This document shows positions 1-10,000 of a stretch of 39,064 nucleotides of DNA, piece by piece (position 1 is the first letter of the stretch; the number at the start of each line of letters is the position of its first letter). Below the pieces are notes generated by a model that had not been told where the DNA came from, made no database searches, and saw nothing but the letters and a program-made list of their open reading frames with translations. The DNA is from Nitrospirota bacterium (GTDB lineage: Bacteria; Nitrospirota; Nitrospiria; SBBL01; JAADHI01). Both the position numbers and the translations under genes were made by a program. The DNA lies in contig JAJDBT010000029.1 of NCBI GenBank assembly GCA_029261215.1, positions 1 to 39,064 of the forward strand, written 5' to 3'.

Positions 1-141
1 TCTCAGTCCTTCCAAGCCGGATACTTCGTAGCGAGTAACATACCGACGGAAACTCCGTTCACTCATTCCCAATATTTGCGCCGCTTCTTCTTGCGTCAGA
101 CGCGTCTTTTCCCAGCGCCTATAGATCTCTTCAAATCTCAT
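1..141 (-). CDS. Transposase N-terminus (ISNCY/IS481-like), partial
   Basis: The frame opens with ATG at 141 and stays open to the window edge, giving 47 residues beginning MRFEEIYRRWEKTRLTQEEA. This N-terminal helix-turn-helix (a 'RLTQEEAAQILGMSERSFRRY' type motif, then a 'RYEVSGLEGL' segment) is typical of ISNCY-family transposases, whose DDE catalytic domain would follow to the left. A GAGGAGA ribosome site lies 8-14 bases upstream of the start. It is too short for the track of long ORFs but is convincing by motif. Whether the rest of the gene is intact cannot be seen. Confidence 0.7.
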   Translation of the reverse strand, partial: MRFEEIYRRWEKTRLTQEEAAQILGMSERSFRRYVTRYEVSGLEGLR

Positions 142-194
142 AAATCGTGTCTCCTCTAGCCGTTTTGTCCGTCTCATCCCACCCCCTCTTTCTA

Positions 195-236
195 GGACAG
201 AATAATCCGGACAGTCTATGTGCTAAATACCGGACA
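195..236. repeat. GGACA-type repeats at the IS end
   Basis: Three GGACA words occur at 195-199, 209-213 and 232-236; the last two are part of CCGGACA (207-213 and 230-236), 23 bases apart. They lie between the transposase start and the outer edge of the element. Repeated words in this position are a usual sign of transposase-binding sites inside a terminal inverted repeat; that role is inferred. Confidence 0.45.
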
Positions 237-271
237 CATTATTAACTCTTAACACAAAGTAAGGCACCGTC

Positions 272-1617
<1,346 letters not shown>

Positions 1618-1651
1618 AGATTACTTTTAACAATACAAAGACAGAAGGGGT

Positions 1652-1675
1652 TTGGCGGGAGCATCTGCCCCCCAA
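1652..1675. terminator. Hairpin between convergent purA and ligase gene
   Basis: TTGGCGGG (1652-1659) pairs with CCCCCCAA (1668-1675) with one C-C mismatch around an 8-base loop. It sits between two converging genes, where a bidirectional terminator is expected, but no T-run follows on either strand, so an intrinsic terminator is not proven. Confidence 0.25.
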
Positions 1676-1692
1676 GACAGACACTCTGGTTC

Positions 1693-2655
1693 TCAGTGAT
1701 GTATTGAATGCTCTGTCGCCCCAAAATGCATTTTTGCAAAGGCCACTCTTTCTTTGATCTCCATTTTTTTATGTGCTTCCGCTTCCACCCGTCGTAATCG
1801 CGGGAGAAGCCCGACCTTGTTTGCAATTTGAATATTGAGTCCCGGCCGCGCATTCAGTTCCAGAATCAATGGCCCTTTTTCCCGATCCAAAACGATATCA
1901 ATGCCCTGATATCCCAGTCCCGTCAACTCATAACAACTGGCTGCCTGATAAAGCAAGGTGTCCCAATAGGGAATTTGAACACCGAAGACCCCGTTTCCGG
2001 TATCAGGATGTTCGGTGATGATGTCATTCATCCACACCGCCTGTAATGTTGTCCCCGTCGCAATATCAATTCCTGCGCCAATGGCGCCCTGATGGAGGTT
2101 GGCCTTTCCGTTTGACATACGTGTCGGCAGGCGAACCATCGACATGACCGGAAAACCCAGAAAGACAATAATCCGAATATCCGGTACTCCTTGATAACTC
2201 AGGGATTCCAGCAAAGGGTCGGCCTGAATACGATATTCAATTAAAGCCTTGTCCGGGTGCCCGCCCAGACTGTACATGCCGCTGAGAATATTGGTCACAT
2301 GGTGAAAAAGGGCCTCTTCAGTGATGAGCACTCCATTATGTCGTCGGTACAAACGTTTGTTTCGACCCGTAATAATCAGAATGCCTTCACCGCCGTTGCC
2401 ATGAGCGGGTTTGACCACAAAATCTTGATATTGTGCTAAAAGCTCCGGCAAGTCCCTCACCTGACGGACAATCTCAACTGATCCGTAAAGCTTTGGCACG
2501 CCTAAACCCGCTTCCATCGCCAGTCGTTTGGTCAGTAGTTTGTCATCAACGAGTGGATAAAGGTGACGCGGGTTGTAAGTTAGAATATAGTCTGCGTTGC
2601 GCCGATTGATGCCCAACAAACCGGTCTGCGCTATTTTTTTGTAAAGCCCGAACAT
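1693..2655 (-). CDS. RimK-like ATP-grasp amide ligase (alpha-L-glutamate ligase-related)
   Basis: The product belongs to the ATP-grasp superfamily, in the group annotated as alpha-L-glutamate ligase-related proteins. Such enzymes activate a carboxylate as acyl phosphate and join it to an amine, making a peptide-like bond. Motifs: VVKPAHGNGGEG (80-91, the ATP-binding lysine and glycine loop), DIRIIV (159-164), DIVLD (253-257) and LELNARPGLN (265-274, the Mg-binding Glu/Asn). There is no signal peptide, so it is cytoplasmic. Its ATG overlaps the stop of the upstream 7TM gene as TGATG, so it is the last gene of a coupled trio with a retropepsin and a transglutaminase-7TM protein. The real substrate is unknown. 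Confidence 0.85.
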   Translation of the reverse strand: MFGLYKKIAQTGLLGINRRNADYILTYNPRHLYPLVDDKLLTKRLAMEAGLGVPKLYGSVEIVRQVRDLPELLAQYQDFVVKPAHGNGGEGILIITGRNKRLYRRHNGVLITEEALFHHVTNILSGMYSLGGHPDKALIEYRIQADPLLESLSYQGVPDIRIIVFLGFPVMSMVRLPTRMSNGKANLHQGAIGAGIDIATGTTLQAVWMNDIITEHPDTGNGVFGVQIPYWDTLLYQAASCYELTGLGYQGIDIVLDREKGPLILELNARPGLNIQIANKVGLLPRLRRVEAEAHKKMEIKERVAFAKMHFGATEHSIHH

Positions 2656-4184
2656 CAGGATGCATCCTGCGCAAAAACCTTAAAACGGATGAGTTCAGTC
2701 AATCGATACCCATTATAACGCCCTAACAAAATCGTTGTCGCCAGAAAAACCAACAGCAGCTCCGGGAAAACAAAGAGCAGGTGTTCTAGATAAGCAATGT
2801 TCATCACAGTATAGGCCGCCGCCGCGACGAGAAGGCTTCCAAACCCTTGTTGGATTGCTTCACTCGCGCCGCGCTCTTCCCAAACGATCGACATACGTTC
2901 AATCGTCATTGTGAGGATGACCATAGGAAAAATTGCGACAGATAATCCCCTATCGAGACCAAGTTGATGACTGACAACACTAAAGGCCGCCATCAAAATG
3001 ACAACGGAAATCAGCACGGATGCAAGTCGTGGCACGAGCAATAGCTTGAGATGTTCCAGATAAAAACGCACACTCAGACCAAAAGAAACCATAATACTGA
3101 AGAAAAAAATCCCCCAAATCAATTGTGTTTCCCGAAAGGCAAGGGCAATCAGCACGGGCGTAAAAGTTCCAAAAGCCTTAATCCCCACGACATTTCGCAA
3201 AATCACCAGTAACAAGGCGCCGATTGGAATCATGAGTAAAATGCGGTAGGTCGATTGCACATGTATCGGCAAGCTGAATAAGGAAAAGGCAAGGAGTTTA
3301 GGGGTCAGAATTTGTCCGCGTTCGACAAGGGCATTGATAGCGGAATCGATGCTTAAAGTGACGGAAAGATTGACGTGGAGCTTGTCCACTCCCTTGGATT
3401 GAATCAAGGGGCTTTCCCCGTACCACCAAAGAAAATAATCCGAAGGAATCGTCGGTTCCCCCGTTTCCGGATGGTAATCCCGCCAGACTTCATTGTCAAA
3501 AACCTGAAGCCAATGAATGATCGGGACGTCCCTGGCCTGCTCCCGCAGTCTCACTCCGTGTGCAATACGCGCCGGGGTCTTGTTTAATCCCAAAAGGTCC
3601 ACAGCGACCTGTAGTTTTTTTTCGGGAGAAGGTTTTTTGCCAAGAAGGAGCAGCACATGGTCATCCGCCCGCTTCATATTCAATCGATTGAGCAAGGCTC
3701 CCACCATGATATCCAGATCTGCAGATTGGGCAATCATCTCAGAAAGAATGATATTTGCTGATTCTAAAAAAACGCCTTCAAAGGCGGGCGGCAGAATCTC
3801 GGGTGGTTTTTTGATTGTTTGCGGGGTTTTGACGCCTGTGGCCTGCACCGTTGCACGATAATAAAGGTTTTGCGGCCCTTCCGTTTTTCGCGTTGACCAA
3901 ACAGCCTGACGATTATTCAAGTCTGTGCGGGTAATTAAACCATATCCCCTTGAAATAAAGTTTTCATTCACCACAGTCACCATCTGGGAATTCCGAGGAA
4001 CCAAGAAGGAGATCTTGACCGGTTTTTTTTTTGCCTCGAAGGTAATCCTAGCTTCCAGATCCCATACATCTGCTCGCTCATATGGCGTCAAGGGGAAGCC
4101 GAGCACCAAAAATTTAAAAAGAAACAATCCAAGCCCGGCAAGAGTCAAGCCTGTAACGAGAAGATAGAAATGACGACGATTCAT
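2655..4184 (-). CDS. Inactive transglutaminase domain fused to 7 transmembrane helices
   Basis: This 509-residue protein matches the known architecture 'inactive transglutaminase fused to 7TM'. One N-terminal membrane helix lies at about 6-27. A soluble, probably periplasmic region follows to about residue 300, holding a transglutaminase-like part with 'HGVRLREQARDVPIIHWLQVF' and 'WRDYHPETGEP'. A cluster of hydrophobic helices fills about 300-490, and the tail is basic. It overlaps the retropepsin gene by ATGA and the ligase by TGATG, so all three are translated together. In this conserved trio it is thought to be a membrane receptor or scaffold that binds a peptide substrate without catalysis; that role is inference. 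An A10 run falls in the lysine codons near the N-terminus. Confidence 0.87.
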   Translation of the reverse strand: MNRRHFYLLVTGLTLAGLGLFLFKFLVLGFPLTPYERADVWDLEARITFEAKKKPVKISFLVPRNSQMVTVVNENFISRGYGLITRTDLNNRQAVWSTRKTEGPQNLYYRATVQATGVKTPQTIKKPPEILPPAFEGVFLESANIILSEMIAQSADLDIMVGALLNRLNMKRADDHVLLLLGKKPSPEKKLQVAVDLLGLNKTPARIAHGVRLREQARDVPIIHWLQVFDNEVWRDYHPETGEPTIPSDYFLWWYGESPLIQSKGVDKLHVNLSVTLSIDSAINALVERGQILTPKLLAFSLFSLPIHVQSTYRILLMIPIGALLLVILRNVVGIKAFGTFTPVLIALAFRETQLIWGIFFFSIMVSFGLSVRFYLEHLKLLLVPRLASVLISVVILMAAFSVVSHQLGLDRGLSVAIFPMVILTMTIERMSIVWEERGASEAIQQGFGSLLVAAAAYTVMNIAYLEHLLFVFPELLLVFLATTILLGRYNGYRLTELIRFKVFAQDAS

Positions 4185-4738
4185 TCTGTTTGATCCGTTG
4201 GATCGGGAATACCCGATTCTGGCAAGACACAGGTCGGATCTCTGATATATTTTGCTGAAGGGTCGATATCGACATTAAAAATATTCACCAAATCATCCCG
4301 GCCGATCAAAATTTGATGATTAAAACCTCTGCGATCAGCAAGATTCATCTCGATTTCCTTATAATCATCTCCAAGGCACATAAACATGCGGATGACCAGT
4401 CGTTCTTGCGCTTCCGCGCCCTTTCGTTTGATACTTGTGGTTCGATGGATTCTCTTTTCAACCTTTACGACCTTTTTATTTTCGTTATCCGCAAGATCAA
4501 AGGAGACCCATCTTTTTCCGTTCCGCTCAAATGTAACAATATGGGGTGCGTTGATGGATGAGCTTTTTGCTCCCGTATCAATTTTGGCCTTGAGATGGAA
4601 TTTCCCCGGGAAAATGATCACCTTTTCAAGCCAGCCGACCACCGGCTTTTCATGCCGAACACCATCATTTCCTTCCGAAAATGCCTTGATTGGAAAAAAA
4701 GAAACAACAAAAAAAACAAGTAGTAGCATCATTTTCAT
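4181..4738 (-). CDS. RimB-like retropepsin (ATP-dependent zinc protease family), secreted
   Basis: The 185-residue product has a signal peptide (MKMMLLLVFFVVSFFPIKAF then SEG), so it probably acts in the periplasm. The core motif KIDTGAKSSSI (52-62) carries the Asp-Thr-Gly of aspartic retropepsin-like proteases, and ILIGRDDL (143-150) is the second conserved strand. Family members are annotated 'ATP-dependent zinc protease', but the fold predicts a homodimeric aspartic protease. It is the first gene of the coupled trio with the transglutaminase-7TM protein and ATP-grasp ligase. A likely scenario is that it trims a peptide or protein whose handling depends on the other two; no substrate can be read from the sequence. 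Confidence 0.87.
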   Translation of the reverse strand: MKMMLLLVFFVVSFFPIKAFSEGNDGVRHEKPVVGWLEKVIIFPGKFHLKAKIDTGAKSSSINAPHIVTFERNGKRWVSFDLADNENKKVVKVEKRIHRTTSIKRKGAEAQERLVIRMFMCLGDDYKEIEMNLADRRGFNHQILIGRDDLVNIFNVDIDPSAKYIRDPTCVLPESGIPDPTDQTE

Positions 4739-4793
4739 AGTGCTTAAACCTCAAATGGCCTTTCTTTAAGATGGTTTTTTAAGTTAGATGGTT

Positions 4794-4822
4794 TTTATAT
4801 TTTTTGAGAAGCAAAACCTCAA
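4794..4822 (-). promoter_or_regulatory. Candidate promoter of the retropepsin/7TM/ligase operon
   Basis: On the minus strand TTGAGG (4822-4817) and TATAAA (4799-4794) are separated by 17 bases, placing the mRNA start near 4787, about 50 bases before the retropepsin ATG. A GAGG word 12-15 bases before that ATG could be its ribosome site. Confidence 0.45.
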
Positions 4823-4935
4823 GCCCTGCTTTACCCGGGCGTATGGTTCTTCAAGAGATGTATGTCGCTTAAAATTCATGTCATTGCTTTTCTATCAGAA
4901 AATCAAGAATACAGCGTATGCCTCTAGATCTCAAA

Positions 4936-4963
4936 TTGATACAAAATATTGAGTTGTTATACT
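4936..4963 (+). promoter_or_regulatory. Candidate promoter of the MidA-like gene
   Basis: TTGATA (4936-4941) and TATACT (4958-4963) are separated by 16 bases and face the methyltransferase gene at 5120. No closer match to the consensus was found in the gap. Confidence 0.4.
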
Positions 4964-5119
4964 GGAATTAGGTAGAAAACGTCAATGAATATCAAAAACA
5001 GCCCCCTATTCCAAAGGGCCTAAAAGCACCCATATTTGAGCAGATCGTTCTCTGACAGTGTCTCTCTAAAAATGATTCGATTATCACCCCTTTTTTAAGG
5101 TATCCTCATCCATAAGATC

Positions 5120-6262
5120 ATGCCTAAAACAGAACTCATCACCGAAATAAAACACGAAATCCTCGAAAATGGCCCAATGCCTTTTGCACGTTTTATGGCG
5201 CAGGCGCTATATCATCCAAAATACGGTTATTACAGCGCCGCAGGCGATCACATTGGCTGGACCGGAGATTTTTACACCAGCAGTACGGTTCACCCAATTT
5301 TTGGCGAATTGCTGGCTAAACAATTTATTCAAATGAGTCAGTGTCTGAATTCAGACAAGCCCTTTACCCTCCTTGAGGTGGGTGCGGGCCAAGGAACGCT
5401 TTGCCATGACATCCTCAAAACACTCAAAAAAACAGACCCGGTGTTTTTTTCAAAATGTCGTTATATCATTGTGGAGACCAGCCCATTTTTAAAAGAAAAA
5501 CAACAAAACTGGCTCTCCCCTCTTTTCCCTGATCATCTCTCATGGGAAGCGGCTATTCCAAAAGGACTCACGGGCGTGATCTTTTCAAATGAGTTATTGG
5601 ATGCCTTTCCCGTGCACCGTCTTCGAGTCGAAAAAGACGCCATTGAGGAGATCTTTGTCGACTGGCAAAATAATGCGTTTATCGAAGTCCTTAAACCACC
5701 TTCAAGCCCTGAACTCGCGGCCTACCTGGATCGGCTTGGGCTATCGTTTAACAAGCCGGTCGAACTCGAAATCAATCTTCAATCGCTCAACTGGATAAAA
5801 TCCGCCGGACAGGCGCTTTCAAGGGGTTTTATCCTCACCATCGACTATGGCTACTCTGCCTCTGATTTATATACCCCGCAAAGGCCCAAAGGGACTTTCC
5901 TGTGCTATCACAAACACAAAACGAATGAAAACCCCTATGAACACATTGGGGAGCAGGATATGACGGCCCATATCGATTTCACATCGGTCGCTCATCAAGG
6001 GGAAAGGGTTGGGCTTAAAACAATTGGCTTCACTGATCAAATGCACTTTCTCATGGGATTGGGCATTGCCCAAAGCATGGAAGCCCCTGGAAAAAAAATG
6101 TTTGAATCCGAATCAGCCAGGAACGATTTTTTGGCGATGAAACAACTGATGGATCCGGCGGGCATGGGCAGAATATTTAAAGTCTTGGTTCATGAAAAAA
6201 ATATTGACGGTGAGACCTTACTCGACGGGCTTCAGTTCAACATGCTCTCAACGTTACAGTAA
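5120..6262 (+). CDS. SAM-dependent methyltransferase, MidA/NDUFAF7 family (COG1565)
   Basis: The 380-residue length and motifs match the COG1565/DUF185 family: YHPKYGYY (31-38), GDFYTSS (49-55), and the SAM-binding LLEVGAGQGTL (84-94). The middle and C-terminal blocks 'VIFSNELLDAFPVHRL' and 'FILTIDYGYSA' are also typical. Human NDUFAF7 methylates an arginine of complex I subunit NDUFS2; bacterial homologues are mostly uncharacterised, so the substrate here is open. No strong ribosome site precedes the ATG. Its last 9 bases overlap, tail to tail, the end of the M14 peptidase gene on the other strand. Confidence 0.9.
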   Translation: MPKTELITEIKHEILENGPMPFARFMAQALYHPKYGYYSAAGDHIGWTGDFYTSSTVHPIFGELLAKQFIQMSQCLNSDKPFTLLEVGAGQGTLCHDILKTLKKTDPVFFSKCRYIIVETSPFLKEKQQNWLSPLFPDHLSWEAAIPKGLTGVIFSNELLDAFPVHRLRVEKDAIEEIFVDWQNNAFIEVLKPPSSPELAAYLDRLGLSFNKPVELEINLQSLNWIKSAGQALSRGFILTIDYGYSASDLYTPQRPKGTFLCYHKHKTNENPYEHIGEQDMTAHIDFTSVAHQGERVGLKTIGFTDQMHFLMGLGIAQSMEAPGKKMFESESARNDFLAMKQLMDPAGMGRIFKVLVHEKNIDGETLLDGLQFNMLSTLQ

Positions 6263-7033
6263 GCTCAAAGCGGTCTCAAAAGCCAAAAGATGCATCTTGA
6301 CCCGGTCGGCCATATCAAGCTCGCTGGGGCTCTCTGCCGTAATGCAAACCGGCGTACCGCCCTTTGAAAAATAAACGGCCTGCGGCCATCCGCCTCTTTT
6401 TTCAATCAGCGCCAAAAGGTCCGCAGGTGAATGAGGGGGCCGAATCACACCGTTTATTGCGGGCATTTCTTCAATGTCTTGCGCTGTATTAATGGGGAAA
6501 AACCTGGAAAGCTGTTCAATTATTTTTTCGCCAATCATGCGATCGTCCTGGCCCGATTCGTATAAATAAAACCCCTGACTTTCAAAATCCTCATGGCATT
6601 CATAGTCAAAATCGAAACACTTTTGACGAAACACTTGTTTGATACATTCTACTTCCAGAGGCGCTTTTTCTTGATGAAACTGACGGTTCAGGTCAAGATT
6701 TGAGCCATTTTCACGGCAGTCGTATTCATAGCCAAAAGGGTTCATACAGGGAAAAAATGTAAACTGAAATCGTTCTGTCCAATGTGGGTTTTCTGTAAGG
6801 CCAGCCATAAAGCCCAGCACCACTTCGACCCCTGCGGGCTCGTTGCCATGAATACCGCCCGAAAGACAGACCTTCTTTTTTTCCGGCCCCTGAGGGGTTT
6901 CCAGCAGCCAGAAAGGGTAAGTCCCCTGATTCGCCGGAATCGCACCCAGTTGATGCGCTTCTAGAATAGGGAGGGATTTTGAGAGACCTCGAATGCGATC
7001 AACTAAATCTGCATATGAACGGACTTTTGTCAT
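6254..7033 (-). CDS. M14-type zinc carboxypeptidase / succinylglutamate desuccinylase-like
   Basis: The product removes an acyl or amino-acid group by zinc-dependent hydrolysis. Counting from the ATG at 7033 (259 residues), GGIHGNEPAG carries the zinc ligands His62 and Glu65, SNLDLNR (111-117) is the substrate-binding segment, and the third zinc ligand is probably His147 in DYECHED. There is no signal peptide, so it is cytoplasmic. An in-frame TTG at 7039 is a less likely start. It lies 18 bases after the stop of the large MFS/spermidine-synthase-like gene and may be co-transcribed with it. The precise substrate (peptide, succinyl or acetyl amino acid) cannot be decided. Confidence 0.82.
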   Translation of the reverse strand: MTKVRSYADLVDRIRGLSKSLPILEAHQLGAIPANQGTYPFWLLETPQGPEKKKVCLSGGIHGNEPAGVEVVLGFMAGLTENPHWTERFQFTFFPCMNPFGYEYDCRENGSNLDLNRQFHQEKAPLEVECIKQVFRQKCFDFDYECHEDFESQGFYLYESGQDDRMIGEKIIEQLSRFFPINTAQDIEEMPAINGVIRPPHSPADLLALIEKRGGWPQAVYFSKGGTPVCITAESPSELDMADRVKMHLLAFETALSLL

Positions 7034-7051
7034 ACGCAATGCTTCATTTTT

Positions 7052-10000
7052 TTATCGGGACGCTGTATGAAGAAGACCGATGTGTTTTTTTGCTTCGATA
7101 ATGCGGATATCCCCATCATCCAAAGTATGTCTTTCAATAAAAGACTTATAGGCGTTTGAGGCATCAATGTCCCGCCCTAAGGCCTGAAAAGAAAGACCTA
7201 AATAATAATACATGATACTGCCAGGGGCCTGACGTCCCAATTTATCAATACCTCCTTCAAGAATCTGTACGGCATCTTCATAACGGCTCAGTAAATAAAG
7301 ACCTGCACCGCCATAGAGACTTTTTAAGGGGTCGTCAATCAAACGTTCAAAAATGCTGGCCATTCTTTCTTCTTCCGGGATGAGGATACCCACTTTTCGC
7401 CGCCACTCCACATTTTCCCGATAGGGTAAATGTTGAAATTTTTTCGGCTCGACTTCCAACGCTTTACGCCAATCATCCAAACCCATAATAAATTTGGCCA
7501 AAGCCTGTTTCGAGTCTTCTTCCCTGCCCAGCTTCTCAAGAACCAGGCTTTCATAATAATGGCTCAAGGGTTCTGAAAAAACAGCGCCTTTTCTTAAATA
7601 TTCAAGGGCTGGGTCATATTCTCCCCTAAAATAAAGATCAACCCCTTTGTAATAGGCCGACTTTAATCCCACAAGACTGTCATCTCCGATATTCACCAAA
7701 TAAGTGGATGCCCGTTGGAACGCGCCTTGACTTTGATAAAACATCGCGAGATAGAGCAGTGTTTTTTGATGGGTCGGATCCTGTTCCAGGGCGCGCAGCC
7801 AAGCCTCTTCCGCTTCCCGGCGACGGTCTTCTTTCAGAAATCTTCTCCCCCTGAGCCACTCCCCTTCTGCGCTGGCATGAAGGCCCTGCGCTTTCTCGAT
7901 CATCTCCCCCGCTTCTTTCAGTTTTTCCATTCTTAGAAAGGCTTCCGCTATTTTTAAATAACCTTCGGCCTTCTCCACATCCGATGTTTCTGGCTCAAAA
8001 AGATAATTATCTCCGGCGGAAGCGGCCCCTCTCATCTCGGCAATATGAACCGACATGGTATCTTCAAATAAAGATTTCGGAGTCTGAAACTCCACCAGCG
8101 TGAAATCGTCCGTATTTAAGACCGCATCACCCACAAAACGATCCACTTCATTTGGGCCAAGCAGAAAGTGCGCCCAAAGATCGTAAATAGAATGCACATC
8201 CGCCCGTGCCAGATCGTTTGCCACACCAGGCATCGAAATCCGACGGCCCATCTCTTCCCTGTTGATATTAAAGGGATTGGCCGAACCGAGCATAATGAGA
8301 TCCCCCGCATCGGTAAAAAAAATGAGTACTTCATCAAAAACTGAGTGAAAGGTTTTAATGACAGACTTCAGTTCTGTAGATCGAATCCCATAAAAATGAA
8401 TCCATTGGGAAAAGATACCGCCTGAGCTGAGATGCTCTTTTCCCAATTGGAAAAACTCCTTTGTAAACAATTTGGCCGAGCCGCTGCGCCAGGGATGAGA
8501 AGGCTCAGAAACAATCACGTCATATTGTTCATCGGTCCGAAGCAGGTAGTTTCGGGCATCATCTTCCACCAGGGAAACACGCGGGTCATCCAGGACATTG
8601 TGGCTGAAGGGGTCAAAAAAACGCGAACCTTCGATGACAGCCGGTTCGAGTTCCAGCGTGATTAATTTTTCGATGGGGTGCATAATCATTGATCCCGTCG
8701 TAATGCCGCTGCCGTGTCCGATTAGCATCACATTTTTAGGATCAGGAGCCAGTAACATCGGCAGATGTGCCACCAATAATTGTGTCTTCATATCTCCTGT
8801 GGTCGAGGCATTGGGCTTTCCATCAATGGCCAGGGTCAAATGCGGTATTTTTGCAAGGGTTTGATGCTGCACAACCGTCACTGTCGCCGAAATGCCTTCC
8901 TTGTAATACAACATGTTCAGTTTTGCTTGTTGTCCAAAAAGCTCACTGGACATCATTAGCGGGTCCCAGGGCGGTGCGGAAAAAATCATAAAGAATAAAA
9001 AAGCAAAGACCCCACCAGTCGCCCAGACTTTATTCTTCTCAAAAACACGAGACTTGGCGTCTTCGTAGCGGGACACAGAAAACCAAAGAACCAGCGCCAG
9101 CAACATATTGACCATGATCGCAAAATGCAGACTTTTTTGAATGCCAAAGAGCGGCAATAAAATAAAACCCACAGAAAAAGAGCCAAAAATAGTTCCGACC
9201 GTATTGATGGCATAGGATTTCCCGACAATCGAGCCCAGCGGTTTGCTTTCAGACTTTTCACGCGATGTCAGGATGTGAATGACGAGGGGAAAAACACCGC
9301 CCATGAGAATCGTCGGGATCATCATCACTGCACCGGAAATAATAAACTTGGTCGCCGCCCGTACCTTGCTCCAGGTATGTAAAACCTCCATCATCTTCAA
9401 AAAAATCGTAGGCAGCAGTGGAAAAACAAATTCCCCTCCAAAGGCAAAAAGGGCAATGCCGCCTTGCACAAAGGTCAGCAACATCAGCGGACGCTGAAAG
9501 CGTTTTAAAAGCAGGGAAAAGATAAAACTCCCCAGCGCCAAACCCAGTAAATAGGTAGACAGCATCGTCGCATACGAATAAACGGTGGAGCCTAAAATAA
9601 GTGTGAGGATACGCGTCCAAACCACCTCGTAAATCATCGCCGAAAAACCGGAGACCGCAAAAACCGCAAAAAGAATACGGGTAAGGCGTCTTTGTTCAGG
9701 CGATATCTTTTCTTTTTGCCTGGATCTTCTTTTGGCCGGCGCTTCGGCCAAATCAGGAAGCGTTTCACGGGCTTCTCTTTTGCCCAGGGCAATGGCGAGG
9801 AAGGCGATCACGGCATTTAAAGCTGCTGCCAAAAATGTTGTTTTTTGAAGGCCAAACATGGGCAGGAGGAAAAATCCGGCAGAAAGCACCCCGATCACTG
9901 CACCAAAGGTATTAAAGGCATATAAAAGGCCAATGCCTTTTCCAACGCTCACTTGATTTTTGTAACGTTGGGCGAGGACAGGCAGGGTGCCACCCATCAA

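Larger units (their letters stand above)
1..236 (-). mobile_element. End of an insertion sequence (ISNCY-like), partial
   Basis: The leftmost bases hold the start of a transposase gene reading leftward out of the window, preceded by a noncoding end rich in GGACA/TGTCC motifs. Read on the minus strand the probable tip begins TGTCCGGTATTTAGCAC at about position 236. The exact tip and the target-site duplication cannot be fixed because the other end of the element is outside the window. The next functional sequence to the right is the purA promoter, so the element inserted just upstream of it. Confidence 0.65.
4739..5119. other. Divergent intergenic region, two promoters
   Basis: This AT-rich 381-base gap separates the leftward retropepsin operon from the rightward methyltransferase gene. 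It holds one good promoter candidate for each side, and a short direct repeat AGATGGTTTTT at about 4769 and 4786 close to the retropepsin start. No open frame or RNA gene was recognised. The methyltransferase leader would be about 150 bases. Confidence 0.5.

Noticed and set aside
195-236. Three GGACA words as a CRISPR or iteron origin
   Set aside because: Too few and too short, unequal spacing, and they sit at the end of a transposase-bearing element.
4023-4032. A10/T10 tract in the transglutaminase-7TM gene as a phase-variation site
   Set aside because: It encodes lysines in a lysine-rich stretch of an AT-rich genome and the gene is not a surface-variation type; slippage is possible but there is no further sign.
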